Shown here: piece by piece, positions 1 to 6,691 of the stretch
Numbering within the stretch: position 1 is the stretch's first letter
Layout: each line of letters starts with the position of its first letter
Program-made: the position numbers and the translations under genes
Notes under the pieces: model-generated
The model's input: the letters and a program-made list of their open reading frames with translations, nothing else
Told to the model about the DNA's origin: nothing
The model's database searches: none
DNA from: CAZEGI01 sp964512105
GTDB lineage: Archaea; Altiarchaeota; Altiarchaeia; IMC4; CAZEGI01
DNA: 11,572 bases
NCBI GenBank assembly: GCA_964512105.1
Contig: CAZEGI010000032.1
Span: 1 to 11,572 of the forward strand
Reading direction: 5' to 3'

Positions 1-1295
1 AAGAATTTTTTCACGCGGGATTCGCTTTCCTTCGGGTTTGCGTTTACAAATTCCACCGTAAAGCATACGCTTTTTTTGTCTTTTGGTATCTGGGCTCCGG
101 AGTAAACGTCCTTCACCTTCACGGAGGTTATGTTCTCGTCGAAGCTTTTCAGCAGTTCCGCGACAAGCGAATCGTCCACGCTTGAATTCAGAAGCACAGA
201 AAAATCGCGCGTGACGGTTCCGAACTTCTCTGCCTTGAACTTGATTTTTTCCTTGTCCCCGAGAATGCGCAGGTTGGATAGTTTCAGAGCGGATTTTTTG
301 CCCCTGTCGGAAAGCACGACCTCGTCCGGGGTTACGGAATCCACCACGCCGAGGTGTTTTTTTCCAGAGTATATGTGCTCCACGCAGATTTCCTTACCGA
401 CGGAATTTTTGAGCAGCTCGAGTTCCGAAACCAGCGAGGATATTGCCTTGTCCGAGCGGCCCATTGCACGCTTGACATCGCCGAAGTGTTTCGCGGCTGT
501 GGTCATCATTTCGACAAAGGCGTGCTGGTCTTTCTTCTTCACGATTCTGCTGAGCTGCTTTGCAACGTTGATGAAATCGCGGTGAACCTTCGGTATCACG
601 GGGTTCTGCATCTGTATTTCTGCGTAAAGTTTCGGGTCCTGGCCGATGATTCTTCCGACCATGTCCAGCATGAGCTCGTAAATCGGGGATGAAATCTTCC
701 TTGATTCCTTCACGTTGAAATTCAGCTGCTCGAGGGTTTTTCCTATGGAGATGTATGCGAAGTGCGTAAGCCCCTGAACGACGGCCATGTTCCTGTCGTG
801 TTCCTTCGGCGTGGTTTCAAAAACCCTGCACTTGTGTTTTTCCAGAAATTCCCGCAACCACTTCAGCCATTTTTTTCCGCGTATCGGAGTTAAAACAAAA
901 ACCTGGCCCTCTAGATTTCCGACCCTCGGTCCGAAAACAGGGTGCGTCCCTATGATTTCAACTCCCGGCTTTGCGAATTTTTTCATTGCTTTACACGGAT
1001 CTTCCTTTATGGACGTGAAATCCATGAGCAGGGAATTTTTCGGAACGTGCGGGGCTACTTCTTTTATAACGTCAAGTGTGACCTCGATTGGAACCGTTAT
1101 TATGACAATGTCCGCGTTTTTTACAGCATCAACATTGTCCCTTTTGTACCCTACTCCAAGTTCTTTAGCTACGTGCTTTCCTTTCTCTTCGGTCGGGCCG
1201 GTAATGCAAACTTTGTGACCTTCCTGCTTGAAGATTTTGGCAAAAAGTTTACCCATTCCGCCGTATCCGCCGATTATGGCAATTTTAAGCTCCAT
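1..1295 (-). CDS. tyrA: Prephenate dehydrogenase TyrA with a C-terminal FDX-ACB-like extension (partial, cut by the window edge)
   Basis: I translated this by hand; it is open for 431 codons from ATG at 1295 to the edge, so the C-terminus is missing. The N-terminus is an NAD(P)-binding Rossmann fold (GGYGGMG, residues 9-15). TyrA hallmarks follow: DFTSIK and the GTHPVFGP segment, whose His118 corresponds to the catalytic histidine of the family. A helical dehydrogenase domain runs to about residue 300. TyrA oxidatively decarboxylates prephenate to 4-hydroxyphenylpyruvate in tyrosine synthesis. After a short beta-rich linker (about 303-350), residues 355-431 read like the ferredoxin-fold anticodon-binding domain of bacterial PheRS beta (VTRDFSVLL at 361-369; DVYSGAQIPKDKKS at 396-409). 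A regulatory ACT domain would be the usual partner, so this is odd; a divergent ACT-like domain is the alternative. The start is preceded by a TATA-like box at a leaderless distance. The TyrA call is firm; the extension is by recollection of the family consensus. Confidence 0.9.
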   Translation of the reverse strand, partial: MELKIAIIGGYGGMGKLFAKIFKQEGHKVCITGPTEEKGKHVAKELGVGYKRDNVDAVKNADIVIITVPIEVTLDVIKEVAPHVPKNSLLMDFTSIKEDPCKAMKKFAKPGVEIIGTHPVFGPRVGNLEGQVFVLTPIRGKKWLKWLREFLEKHKCRVFETTPKEHDRNMAVVQGLTHFAYISIGKTLEQLNFNVKESRKISSPIYELMLDMVGRIIGQDPKLYAEIQMQNPVIPKVHRDFINVAKQLSRIVKKKDQHAFVEMMTTAAKHFGDVKRAMGRSDKAISSLVSELELLKNSVGKEICVEHIYSGKKHLGVVDSVTPDEVVLSDRGKKSALKLSNLRILGDKEKIKFKAEKFGTVTRDFSVLLNSSVDDSLVAELLKSFDENITSVKVKDVYSGAQIPKDKKSVCFTVEFVNANPKESESRVKKF

Positions 1296-1318
1296 AGTGT
1301 TAGTAATTCGACTACAAA

Positions 1319-1327
1319 GATTAAATC
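1319..1327 (-). promoter_or_regulatory. TATA-like box for tyrA
   Basis: Read on the minus strand the box is GATTTAATC, centred about 28 bp upstream of the tyrA ATG at 1295. In archaea transcription starts roughly 25 bp past the TATA centre, so the message would begin at or within a few bases of the start codon. No Shine-Dalgarno motif is visible, which fits a leaderless transcript. Confidence 0.45.
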
Positions 1328-1332
1328 AAAAA

Positions 1333-1343
1333 GATTTAAATTT
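1333..1343 (+). promoter_or_regulatory. TATA-like box for the HerA-like ATPase gene
   Basis: GATTTAAATTT is centred 24-25 bp before the ATG at 1363. This predicts transcription beginning at the start codon (leaderless), and no Shine-Dalgarno sequence precedes that ATG. The box lies a few bases from the tyrA box on the opposite strand, so the 67-bp spacer carries two back-to-back promoters. Confidence 0.5.
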
Positions 1344-1362
1344 GCAGTATAATTACTAATGG

Positions 1363-2571
1363 ATGGCATCAGAAGGCATGATTTCTTCGAAGCTGATTAA
1401 GGACATTCTTGTTTCGGTAGGCATTCCGCTGTTCCTGTTTATTTGTTTCATGGTTTACAGGCAGATCAAAAAAGCTCGTGAAAAAAGATACGAGGAAGTA
1501 ACGGACCTGAGGGACATGCCGGAGGACGGCCCGCGCGCGGGCTATGTCGGAAGAATTGCCGAAACAGACAGAAAAACCTTTGTCGAACTTGATGAACTGA
1601 CGAGGCACGTTCTTGTAGCTGGGGCGACGGGTTCAGGAAAAACCGTTGCCTCGCAGGCGATTGTTGAAGAGGCGCTCGAGAGGGGCGTTTCTGCTGTGGT
1701 TTTCGACCCGACAGCGCAGTGGAGCGGCTTTCTCAGGCCGAACAAGGATGCAGGCATGTTCAGGCTGTACGGCACTTTCGGCATGAACAAGAACGATTCA
1801 CGTGCGTTTAAAGGAAACATTTATACGGTAACGAATCCTAACGAAACCATAAATGTGATGAAGCACGTCATACCCGGAGGGATAACGATTTTCTGTTTGA
1901 ATCGGCTTGACCCCAAGGACATAGAGACCATAGTGGAGAATTCTGTAAAGGAGGTTTTCAGGGCAAACCTTCCGGAGAGCAAGGAACTCAAGCTCATGAT
2001 TGTGTATGAGGAGGTTCACCGCCTGCTTCCGAAGTTCGGAGGCAGGGGCTCGGGGTTCATACAGGTAGAGCGCGCGTGCAGGGAGTTCAGGAAGTGGGGC
2101 ATCGGACTCGTGCTTGTGTCGCAGGTTTTGAGCGACTTCGTTGGCGAGATAAAGGCGAACATCGGCACTGAAATCCAGATGCGCACGCGCTATGAGGACG
2201 ACCTAAACAGGGTCAGGGCGAAATACGGCGAGCAGGCGCAGCACGACATAATAAAGGTTAACGTTGGCACTGGGATGGTGCAGAACGGCAACTATAATCG
2301 CGGCAAACCCTATTTCGTATCGTTCAGACCACTGAAGCATAACCACTCCCGGCTTTCGGACGAGGAGCTTGCAAAGTACAACAATTACAACGCGGTACTG
2401 GACGAGCTCAAGACAAAGGTGGACGAGATGAAGAGAACAAAGGACGTGTTCGAGCTGGAAATCGAGCTCGGGCTTGTAAGGGACAACCTCATGAAGGGCT
2501 CGTTCGATGTCGTGGACATGTATCTTGAAACCCTGAAGCCGAAAATACTTGAGGAGTACGATAAAAAATAA
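1363..2571 (+). CDS. Membrane-anchored HerA/FtsK/VirB4-type P-loop ATPase
   Basis: This 402-residue protein opens with one hydrophobic helix (about 15-33), then a basic juxtamembrane stretch and a RecA-like motor of the HerA/FtsK superfamily. Walker A is GATGSGKT (87-94). Walker B is LMIVYEEVH (211-219), with the EEVH form that resembles HerA EEAH. A conserved SQ follows near the QVLSDF segment. The N-terminal HAS barrel of true HerA is absent and is replaced by the membrane anchor, so the protein is probably a peripheral-to-membrane hexameric motor acting on DNA or protein at the cytoplasmic face. The next gene is a TPR-AAA ATPase 40 bp downstream. A second in-frame ATG at 1378 is possible, but the TATA spacing favours 1363. 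Alternatives are a VirB4/CedB-like transfer ATPase or a solitary TraG-like protein. The superfamily call is secure; the role is unknown. Confidence 0.85.
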   Translation: MASEGMISSKLIKDILVSVGIPLFLFICFMVYRQIKKAREKRYEEVTDLRDMPEDGPRAGYVGRIAETDRKTFVELDELTRHVLVAGATGSGKTVASQAIVEEALERGVSAVVFDPTAQWSGFLRPNKDAGMFRLYGTFGMNKNDSRAFKGNIYTVTNPNETINVMKHVIPGGITIFCLNRLDPKDIETIVENSVKEVFRANLPESKELKLMIVYEEVHRLLPKFGGRGSGFIQVERACREFRKWGIGLVLVSQVLSDFVGEIKANIGTEIQMRTRYEDDLNRVRAKYGEQAQHDIIKVNVGTGMVQNGNYNRGKPYFVSFRPLKHNHSRLSDEELAKYNNYNAVLDELKTKVDEMKRTKDVFELEIELGLVRDNLMKGSFDVVDMYLETLKPKILEEYDKK

Positions 2572-2576
2572 AGCAC

Positions 2577-2587
2577 TATTATTTATG
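2577..2587 (+). promoter_or_regulatory. TATA-like box for the TPR-AAA ATPase gene
   Basis: TATTATTTATG is centred about 30 bp upstream of the ATG at 2612, inside the 40-bp spacer after the HerA-like gene. It suggests that the AAA gene can be transcribed on its own with a leader of a few bases at most. The spacer contains no Shine-Dalgarno motif. Confidence 0.4.
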
Positions 2588-2611
2588 CTTGCGGGATGAT
2601 TCTTTAATGGG

Positions 2612-4114
2612 ATGGAACACAGGTCGTTCACCAAAATCGAGCATGAGTATCACAATCTCGGAAACGATTACTACAAAATCGGGGAGTTTGACAAGTCGGT
2701 AGAGCACTACACGAAGGCGCTGGATATAGACCCGAAACTTCTTGAAACGTATTTCAACAGGGGGCTGGCGTACACGAGAAAACAGCAATACGACCTCGCG
2801 ATAAAGGACTTCAACAAGGTTATCGAGTTAAATCCGAACCTTGCGGAGGCTTTTTACACACGCGGTTTGGTATACGAATACAAGAACAACTACGAGCAGG
2901 CGATAGCAGACTATGAGAAGGCCCTGAGGATAGATCCGAACTACGAGCGTGCCAGGGAGCAGCTCAGTATTGCGCACGGAAAGAAGGCAGGTATGGGCGG
3001 AGGTGGTGGAGGGGGTAGGTCGTCTGGTGGTGGCGGTGGTGCAGTAACTGCAGATGGGGGGGAGGATTACGGTTTAACAGAGTTCGAAATACTCAAGAAG
3101 CCGAACATGAATTTTGGGGATATCGCGGGGCTTGAGAAAACTAAGGAGGAGATTATAGATGCTATTGTTTACCCGCTCAAGTATCCGGAACTTTCGAAAA
3201 AATATGGAAAGCAGGCCGGCGGCGGTATAATACTTTACGGACCTCCAGGATGTGGTAAGACGTATATCGGAAAGGCAACTGCCGGGGAGGCGGACGCTTC
3301 TTTCATAAATGTGAAGATAAGCGACATAGTGGACATGTATGCGGGCAACACGGAAAAAAACATCCACAACGCATTTGATACCGCAAGGAAAAACAAACCG
3401 ACAATTTTATTCCTCGATGAACTTGACGGGATGGGTGGGCGAAGAGACAAGATGCAGCAGAGTTTTGAGAAGCGTTCCATAAACCAGTTCCTCACGGAGA
3501 TGGACGGCGTTGAATATTCGAATGAGGGGGTTTTGATCATGGGTGCGACCAACGCGCCGTGGGACCTCGACCCTGCATTGAGAAGGCCGGGAAGATTCAG
3601 CAAGCTTATATACTTCCCGCAACCGGACAAGAGAGGCAGGAGGGACATTCTGCTTTTGAATCTGAAAAATCGCCCCGTAAGTTTGAGATTAAATCTTTGG
3701 AGGATTGCGCGCGCAACCGAAGGTTACTCCGGAGCCGATTTGAAGGAGCTGTGCAACGCGGCTGCGGCAGTCCCTTGGAAGGAGGCGATAAAAACCGGGA
3801 AGGAGCGCGTTATAACGTTCAAGGACTTCCGAGAGGCGATGAAAAAAGTCAGACCATCGCTGCCGGCATGGTACTCCTCTGTCAAGAAATACCTCATTGA
3901 GGAGGAGGAAGAGGAAGAAGAGGAGAAAAAAGCCAGCAGTGAAGAAGGCGGAGGAACGATGGTTGTCAAACACAAAAAAGAGCAGGAGGAACTCCTTGGT
4001 GAAGAGGAGAGGATGCTCTTCAACGACCTGATAAGCGACATAAAGAAGTACAACTCCACCTGGTACAAGACGTTCAGAAAAACGAGGACGACTTTTGCAA
4101 AGTACGGCATGTGA
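2612..4114 (+). CDS. TPR-AAA+ ATPase with glycine linker and acidic C-terminal region
   Basis: The 500-residue protein has four parts. Three tetratricopeptide repeats (about 12-42, 44-76 and 78-110, each with the G-Y...A...Y..AL..DP pattern) form a peptide-binding module. A glycine-rich flexible linker spans 127-148. A classical-clade AAA domain follows: Walker A GPPGCGKT (210-217), pore-loop YAG (243-245), Walker B LFLDELDG with Asp269/Glu270, and a second region of homology ending LRRPGRF with arginine fingers. The C-terminus carries nine consecutive glutamates (430-438) and a short helical tail. It is probably a hexameric unfoldase or remodeller related to the Cdc48/Vps4 group, with TPRs selecting substrates. 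All catalytic motifs are intact. It follows the membrane HerA-like ATPase and precedes DUF447 by six bases. Substrate and partner are unknown; no MIT domain or proteolytic domain is visible. Confidence 0.88.
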   Translation: MEHRSFTKIEHEYHNLGNDYYKIGEFDKSVEHYTKALDIDPKLLETYFNRGLAYTRKQQYDLAIKDFNKVIELNPNLAEAFYTRGLVYEYKNNYEQAIADYEKALRIDPNYERAREQLSIAHGKKAGMGGGGGGGRSSGGGGGAVTADGGEDYGLTEFEILKKPNMNFGDIAGLEKTKEEIIDAIVYPLKYPELSKKYGKQAGGGIILYGPPGCGKTYIGKATAGEADASFINVKISDIVDMYAGNTEKNIHNAFDTARKNKPTILFLDELDGMGGRRDKMQQSFEKRSINQFLTEMDGVEYSNEGVLIMGATNAPWDLDPALRRPGRFSKLIYFPQPDKRGRRDILLLNLKNRPVSLRLNLWRIARATEGYSGADLKELCNAAAAVPWKEAIKTGKERVITFKDFREAMKKVRPSLPAWYSSVKKYLIEEEEEEEEEKKASSEEGGGTMVVKHKKEQEELLGEEERMLFNDLISDIKKYNSTWYKTFRKTRTTFAKYGM

Positions 4115-4120
4115 TTTCTG

Positions 4121-4675
4121 ATGCTTTCACCACTGAAAAAACTTGGGCTGAAGAAGAACTGGATTTATGAGGTTGTTGTGACAACCGGAAAAAGCGCAGC
4201 GCCAATGGGTTTCTGGACACCGGATTTTGAGAGGGTGATGTTGAGAGTATACAAAACGTCTGGAACTTACAGGAATATTCTTCACGAAAGAAAGTTCGCG
4301 ATAAATTTTGTCGAGGATGTTGCGGTTTTTTATTATTCTTTGTTCAAAAAAGAAAAATTAAGATTCAAAAAAATAAAAAATTCAGATGCCCCAGTTCTCG
4401 CAAATGTAAAATCGTGGATTCTGCTGGAAGCCGTTGATGTTCATGACCTTGGTGATAGCGTTGAAATAACCGCAAAAATAAAAAAATCAAAAATAAGCAA
4501 AAACACGCGGCTGATAAACCGTGCCGAGTTTCTTGCATTGGAATGTATGATAAAGGCGACGAAACGGGGGGCGAAAAAACCGGAAATTCGTAAATACTGC
4601 GAAAAAATAAAAAAGGTTGCTCCGAAATCGGAGTATGAAAAAATTGTTGAGGGTATGGTAAAATGGTTAAAGTAA
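4121..4675 (+). CDS. DUF447 family protein (FMN-binding split-barrel fold)
   Basis: The 184-residue product matches the archaeal DUF447 pattern as I remember it. It opens with IYEVVVTT, then AAPMGFW, then a strand with LRVYKTSGTYRNI and the INFVEDV segment that follows, and continues with an ANVKSWILLEAVDV strand. The family adopts a flavin-reductase-like split beta-barrel and binds FMN in solved members; the reaction is not known. The start ATG is six bases after the AAA gene, and a GTGAT Shine-Dalgarno-like motif overlaps that gene's stop codon. The 3' end overlaps the DUF1464 gene by 13 bp, implying translational coupling. Codon use is strongly A-rich (AAA, ATA) compared with the two upstream ATPase genes. 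Co-location with beta-RFAP synthase suggests a link to tetrahydromethanopterin metabolism, which is inference. Confidence 0.75.
   Translation: MLSPLKKLGLKKNWIYEVVVTTGKSAAPMGFWTPDFERVMLRVYKTSGTYRNILHERKFAINFVEDVAVFYYSLFKKEKLRFKKIKNSDAPVLANVKSWILLEAVDVHDLGDSVEITAKIKKSKISKNTRLINRAEFLALECMIKATKRGAKKPEIRKYCEKIKKVAPKSEYEKIVEGMVKWLK
4649..4654 (+). promoter_or_regulatory. Shine-Dalgarno motif for the DUF1464 gene
   Basis: GAGGGT lies eight bases before the ATG at 4663, inside the end of the DUF447 coding region. It supports 4663 as the true start and coupled translation of the overlapping pair. Confidence 0.5.
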
Positions 4676-5730
4676 TCGGCATAGACCCGGGAACGCGGAG
4701 TTTCGATTTTCTCGGGCTGGATGATGACAAAGTAATTTTGGATACCTCAATTTTATCCGACGATATTGCAAAAAAACCCGAGAAACTGATTGAAGTCCTG
4801 AAATCGGTTGGCAGGGTTGATTACATTGTCGGGCCTTCGGGTTACGGGTTGCCTGTGAAAAGGTTGAGTGAACTGGATGAGAAGGATTTCTTTTTGCTCA
4901 CTTTAGTGAAAAAAGAGGAATTGCACAGGGTTTCCGTTCTGCTTGGGATGCAGAAATCTCTCGGCATGTATGTGAAGGAAGACCCGCCGATGTACTTCAT
5001 TCCCGGCGTAATACACTTACCGACAGTACCGTTTTACAGGAAGATAAACAGGATTGACATGGGGACTGCGGACAAGCTTTGCTGCGCGGTTTTGGGAATA
5101 GTTGACCAGGCAAAGGAAAGGGACATAAACTTCAAAAAAACCTCGTTCATACTTCTGGAAATCGGCTTTGGTTACACCGCCGCGATTGCTGTCGAGAACG
5201 GGCAGATTGTTGACGGCATTGGCGGAACCACGGGTTGCCCGGGTTTCATTTCTTCCGGATTCATGGACGGAGAACTCGCATATCTGATGGAAAAATTCGA
5301 CAAGACGGTTTTGTTTGACGGCGGCGCGGCATCGCTCGCAAAAACGAATGTTCCGGAAGAACTGCCGAAACACAGGGATGCGTGGGAATGTTTGATTGAG
5401 AGCGCTGTAAAGGATGCGCTGATGCTGAATGCCGTTGTCAGCGAGCCGAGAGAAATCCTTGTTTCCGGAAGATTATCGAGGATGCCGGAGGTCGTGAATG
5501 AGGTTGCAAAAAGATTGTCGCATGTCGCGCCTGTCAGGAGAGTAAAAGGAATGAAAAACGTGAAGGCAAAGGAGGCAGCGCAGGGCGCAGCGATAGTTGC
5601 GAATGGGCTTGCGGGTGGGAAACATAAGGAACTTGTGGAACATCTAAAAATCAAAGAGGCGAAAGGCACGGTTCTGGATTATGTCGTGTTGAAGGACGCT
5701 GACGGGATAAGGAAAAAATACGGTTTGTAG
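4663..5730 (+). CDS. DUF1464 family protein (ASKHA sugar/acetate-kinase fold)
   Basis: This 355-residue protein has the ATPase core of the actin/sugar kinase/Hsp70 superfamily. A phosphate-1 loop (VIGIDPGTRSFDFLGL) lies at the extreme N-terminus. A phosphate-2-like segment (LLEIGFGYTAAIAV) and a glycine-rich IGGTTGCPGF turn are central, and an adenosine-like ILVSGRLSRMPEVV comes late. This layout is typical of archaeal DUF1464, sometimes annotated as predicted butyrate kinase, but no substrate is established and I would not assign one. Length fits the family. It overlaps DUF447 by 13 bp and has its own Shine-Dalgarno motif, so the two are probably made together. Its stop is one base from the stop of the convergent beta-RFAP synthase gene. 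A role in cofactor synthesis with its neighbours is inference. Confidence 0.8.
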   Translation: MVKVIGIDPGTRSFDFLGLDDDKVILDTSILSDDIAKKPEKLIEVLKSVGRVDYIVGPSGYGLPVKRLSELDEKDFFLLTLVKKEELHRVSVLLGMQKSLGMYVKEDPPMYFIPGVIHLPTVPFYRKINRIDMGTADKLCCAVLGIVDQAKERDINFKKTSFILLEIGFGYTAAIAVENGQIVDGIGGTTGCPGFISSGFMDGELAYLMEKFDKTVLFDGGAASLAKTNVPEELPKHRDAWECLIESAVKDALMLNAVVSEPREILVSGRLSRMPEVVNEVAKRLSHVAPVRRVKGMKNVKAKEAAQGAAIVANGLAGGKHKELVEHLKIKEAKGTVLDYVVLKDADGIRKKYGL

Positions 5731-5731
5731 G

Positions 5732-6658
5732 TCAGCCGGAAAAAACCGCACCTTTGTTGTTTGCGGATGTTGCAAAAACAACGGCCCTGAATTTTTTGCT
5801 CACCAATTTCTCAAGTTTTCCTGCATTTTTCTTTTCAATTAGGCCGTAAACCGCCGGCCCCCACGAGCTCTGGCCGGCTCCGTGTGCGCCGTTTTTCAGC
5901 ATGAATTTTATTATTTTTTCAGATTTCGGATTTGCATAAGTCCCACCCTGCACTTCGGAAAAATACTCGCCGACTTTTTTGTCTATTTGCGATAGAGCAC
6001 TGCCGAAATTCTTTATATTTCCTGCTTTCAGTGAGGGGATCAATTTCAGATTGAGCAAACAGTTTATCTCGGATGCGGTTTTCGGATTTCCGGGAATGAC
6101 TTTTTTGAACGCATCTTTCTCCTTATTACCACTGAATCCTTTTTTAACTTTAGGAATTACAACTACAAATGCCCACTCTTCGGGAAAATTATGCCGAAAG
6201 ATTATCGGTGGTATTTCATTTGTGTTTACTTTTTTGCCGGCATCAACAAGAAAGCCGCCGTGCTCGAATGCCCCTAAGCCGATTCCGGAAACACTACCCC
6301 TCCCCATGGCTTCTGCAATTGCTTTCAATGATAAATTTAAATGAAAAAATTTCGATAAGGAAAATCCAATAGCAAGAGCAAGTTGGGTTCCAGAGCCCAA
6401 CCCAACATGTTCAGGGATAGTTTCCCTTACGTTCACCCTTACATTTCCTTTTATTTTAAATTTTTTAGAAAAAGTTTTTATTAGAAGAATAATTTTATTT
6501 TTTTGTTGTCCGACCACTTCCAACCTGTCCGACTTTTCAACTTCAAGAACCACGTTCGGCCGGTCTATCGCGACGCCTATGCTTCCGAATAATCTTCTAT
6601 GCGCCCCGCTGAGGTCTATCACGCCAAGGTGCAGCCTTGCGGGTGTTTTTACAATCAT
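5732..6658 (-). CDS. mptG: Beta-ribofuranosylaminobenzene 5'-phosphate (beta-RFAP) synthase
   Basis: This enzyme joins 4-hydroxybenzoate (or p-aminobenzoate) to PRPP with loss of CO2 and pyrophosphate, the first committed step toward tetrahydromethanopterin or sarcinapterin. It belongs to the GHMP-kinase superfamily. The 308-residue product begins TPARLHLGVIDLSG, followed by RLFGSIGVAIDRP, both typical of the family. The GHMP nucleotide/PRPP loop is PEHVGLGSGTQ (82-92), and GRGSVSGIGLGAFEHGG follows. Length is close to the usual 300-330. The ATG at 6658 is about 27 bp from a minus-strand TATA-like box, fitting a leaderless message. It converges on DUF1464 and diverges from NMD3. The central part (6420-6500) is unusually AT-rich. 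Family assignment is strong; whether the host makes a full methanopterin cofactor cannot be judged here. Confidence 0.9.
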   Translation of the reverse strand: MIVKTPARLHLGVIDLSGAHRRLFGSIGVAIDRPNVVLEVEKSDRLEVVGQQKNKIILLIKTFSKKFKIKGNVRVNVRETIPEHVGLGSGTQLALAIGFSLSKFFHLNLSLKAIAEAMGRGSVSGIGLGAFEHGGFLVDAGKKVNTNEIPPIIFRHNFPEEWAFVVVIPKVKKGFSGNKEKDAFKKVIPGNPKTASEINCLLNLKLIPSLKAGNIKNFGSALSQIDKKVGEYFSEVQGGTYANPKSEKIIKFMLKNGAHGAGQSSWGPAVYGLIEKKNAGKLEKLVSKKFRAVVFATSANNKGAVFSG

Positions 6659-6691
6659 TCTGTTTAATATTCAAACAACGGATAGATAAAC
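6659..6691. promoter_or_regulatory. 33-bp bidirectional promoter between mptG and nmd3
   Basis: The spacer has inverted ends, TGTTTA at 6661-6666 and TAAACA at 6687-6692. On the plus strand TTTAATATT (6663-6671) is centred 25 bp before the NMD3 ATG. On the minus strand GTTTATCTAT (6681-6690) is centred about 27 bp before the mptG ATG. Each gene's TATA box therefore abuts the other's start codon. No Shine-Dalgarno motif is visible for either gene, so both messages are probably leaderless. Confidence 0.5.

Noticed and set aside
130..1352. Several 110-150 codon plus-strand frames at the left end
   Set aside because: They are shadows of tyrA, which is open on the minus strand across the whole segment and carries clear motifs.
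4321..4660. Horizontal transfer of the A-rich DUF447 coding region
   Set aside because: The A-richness comes from Lys/Ile codons and is shared by parts of mptG and NMD3; the overlap with DUF1464 and the archaeal family argue for a resident gene.
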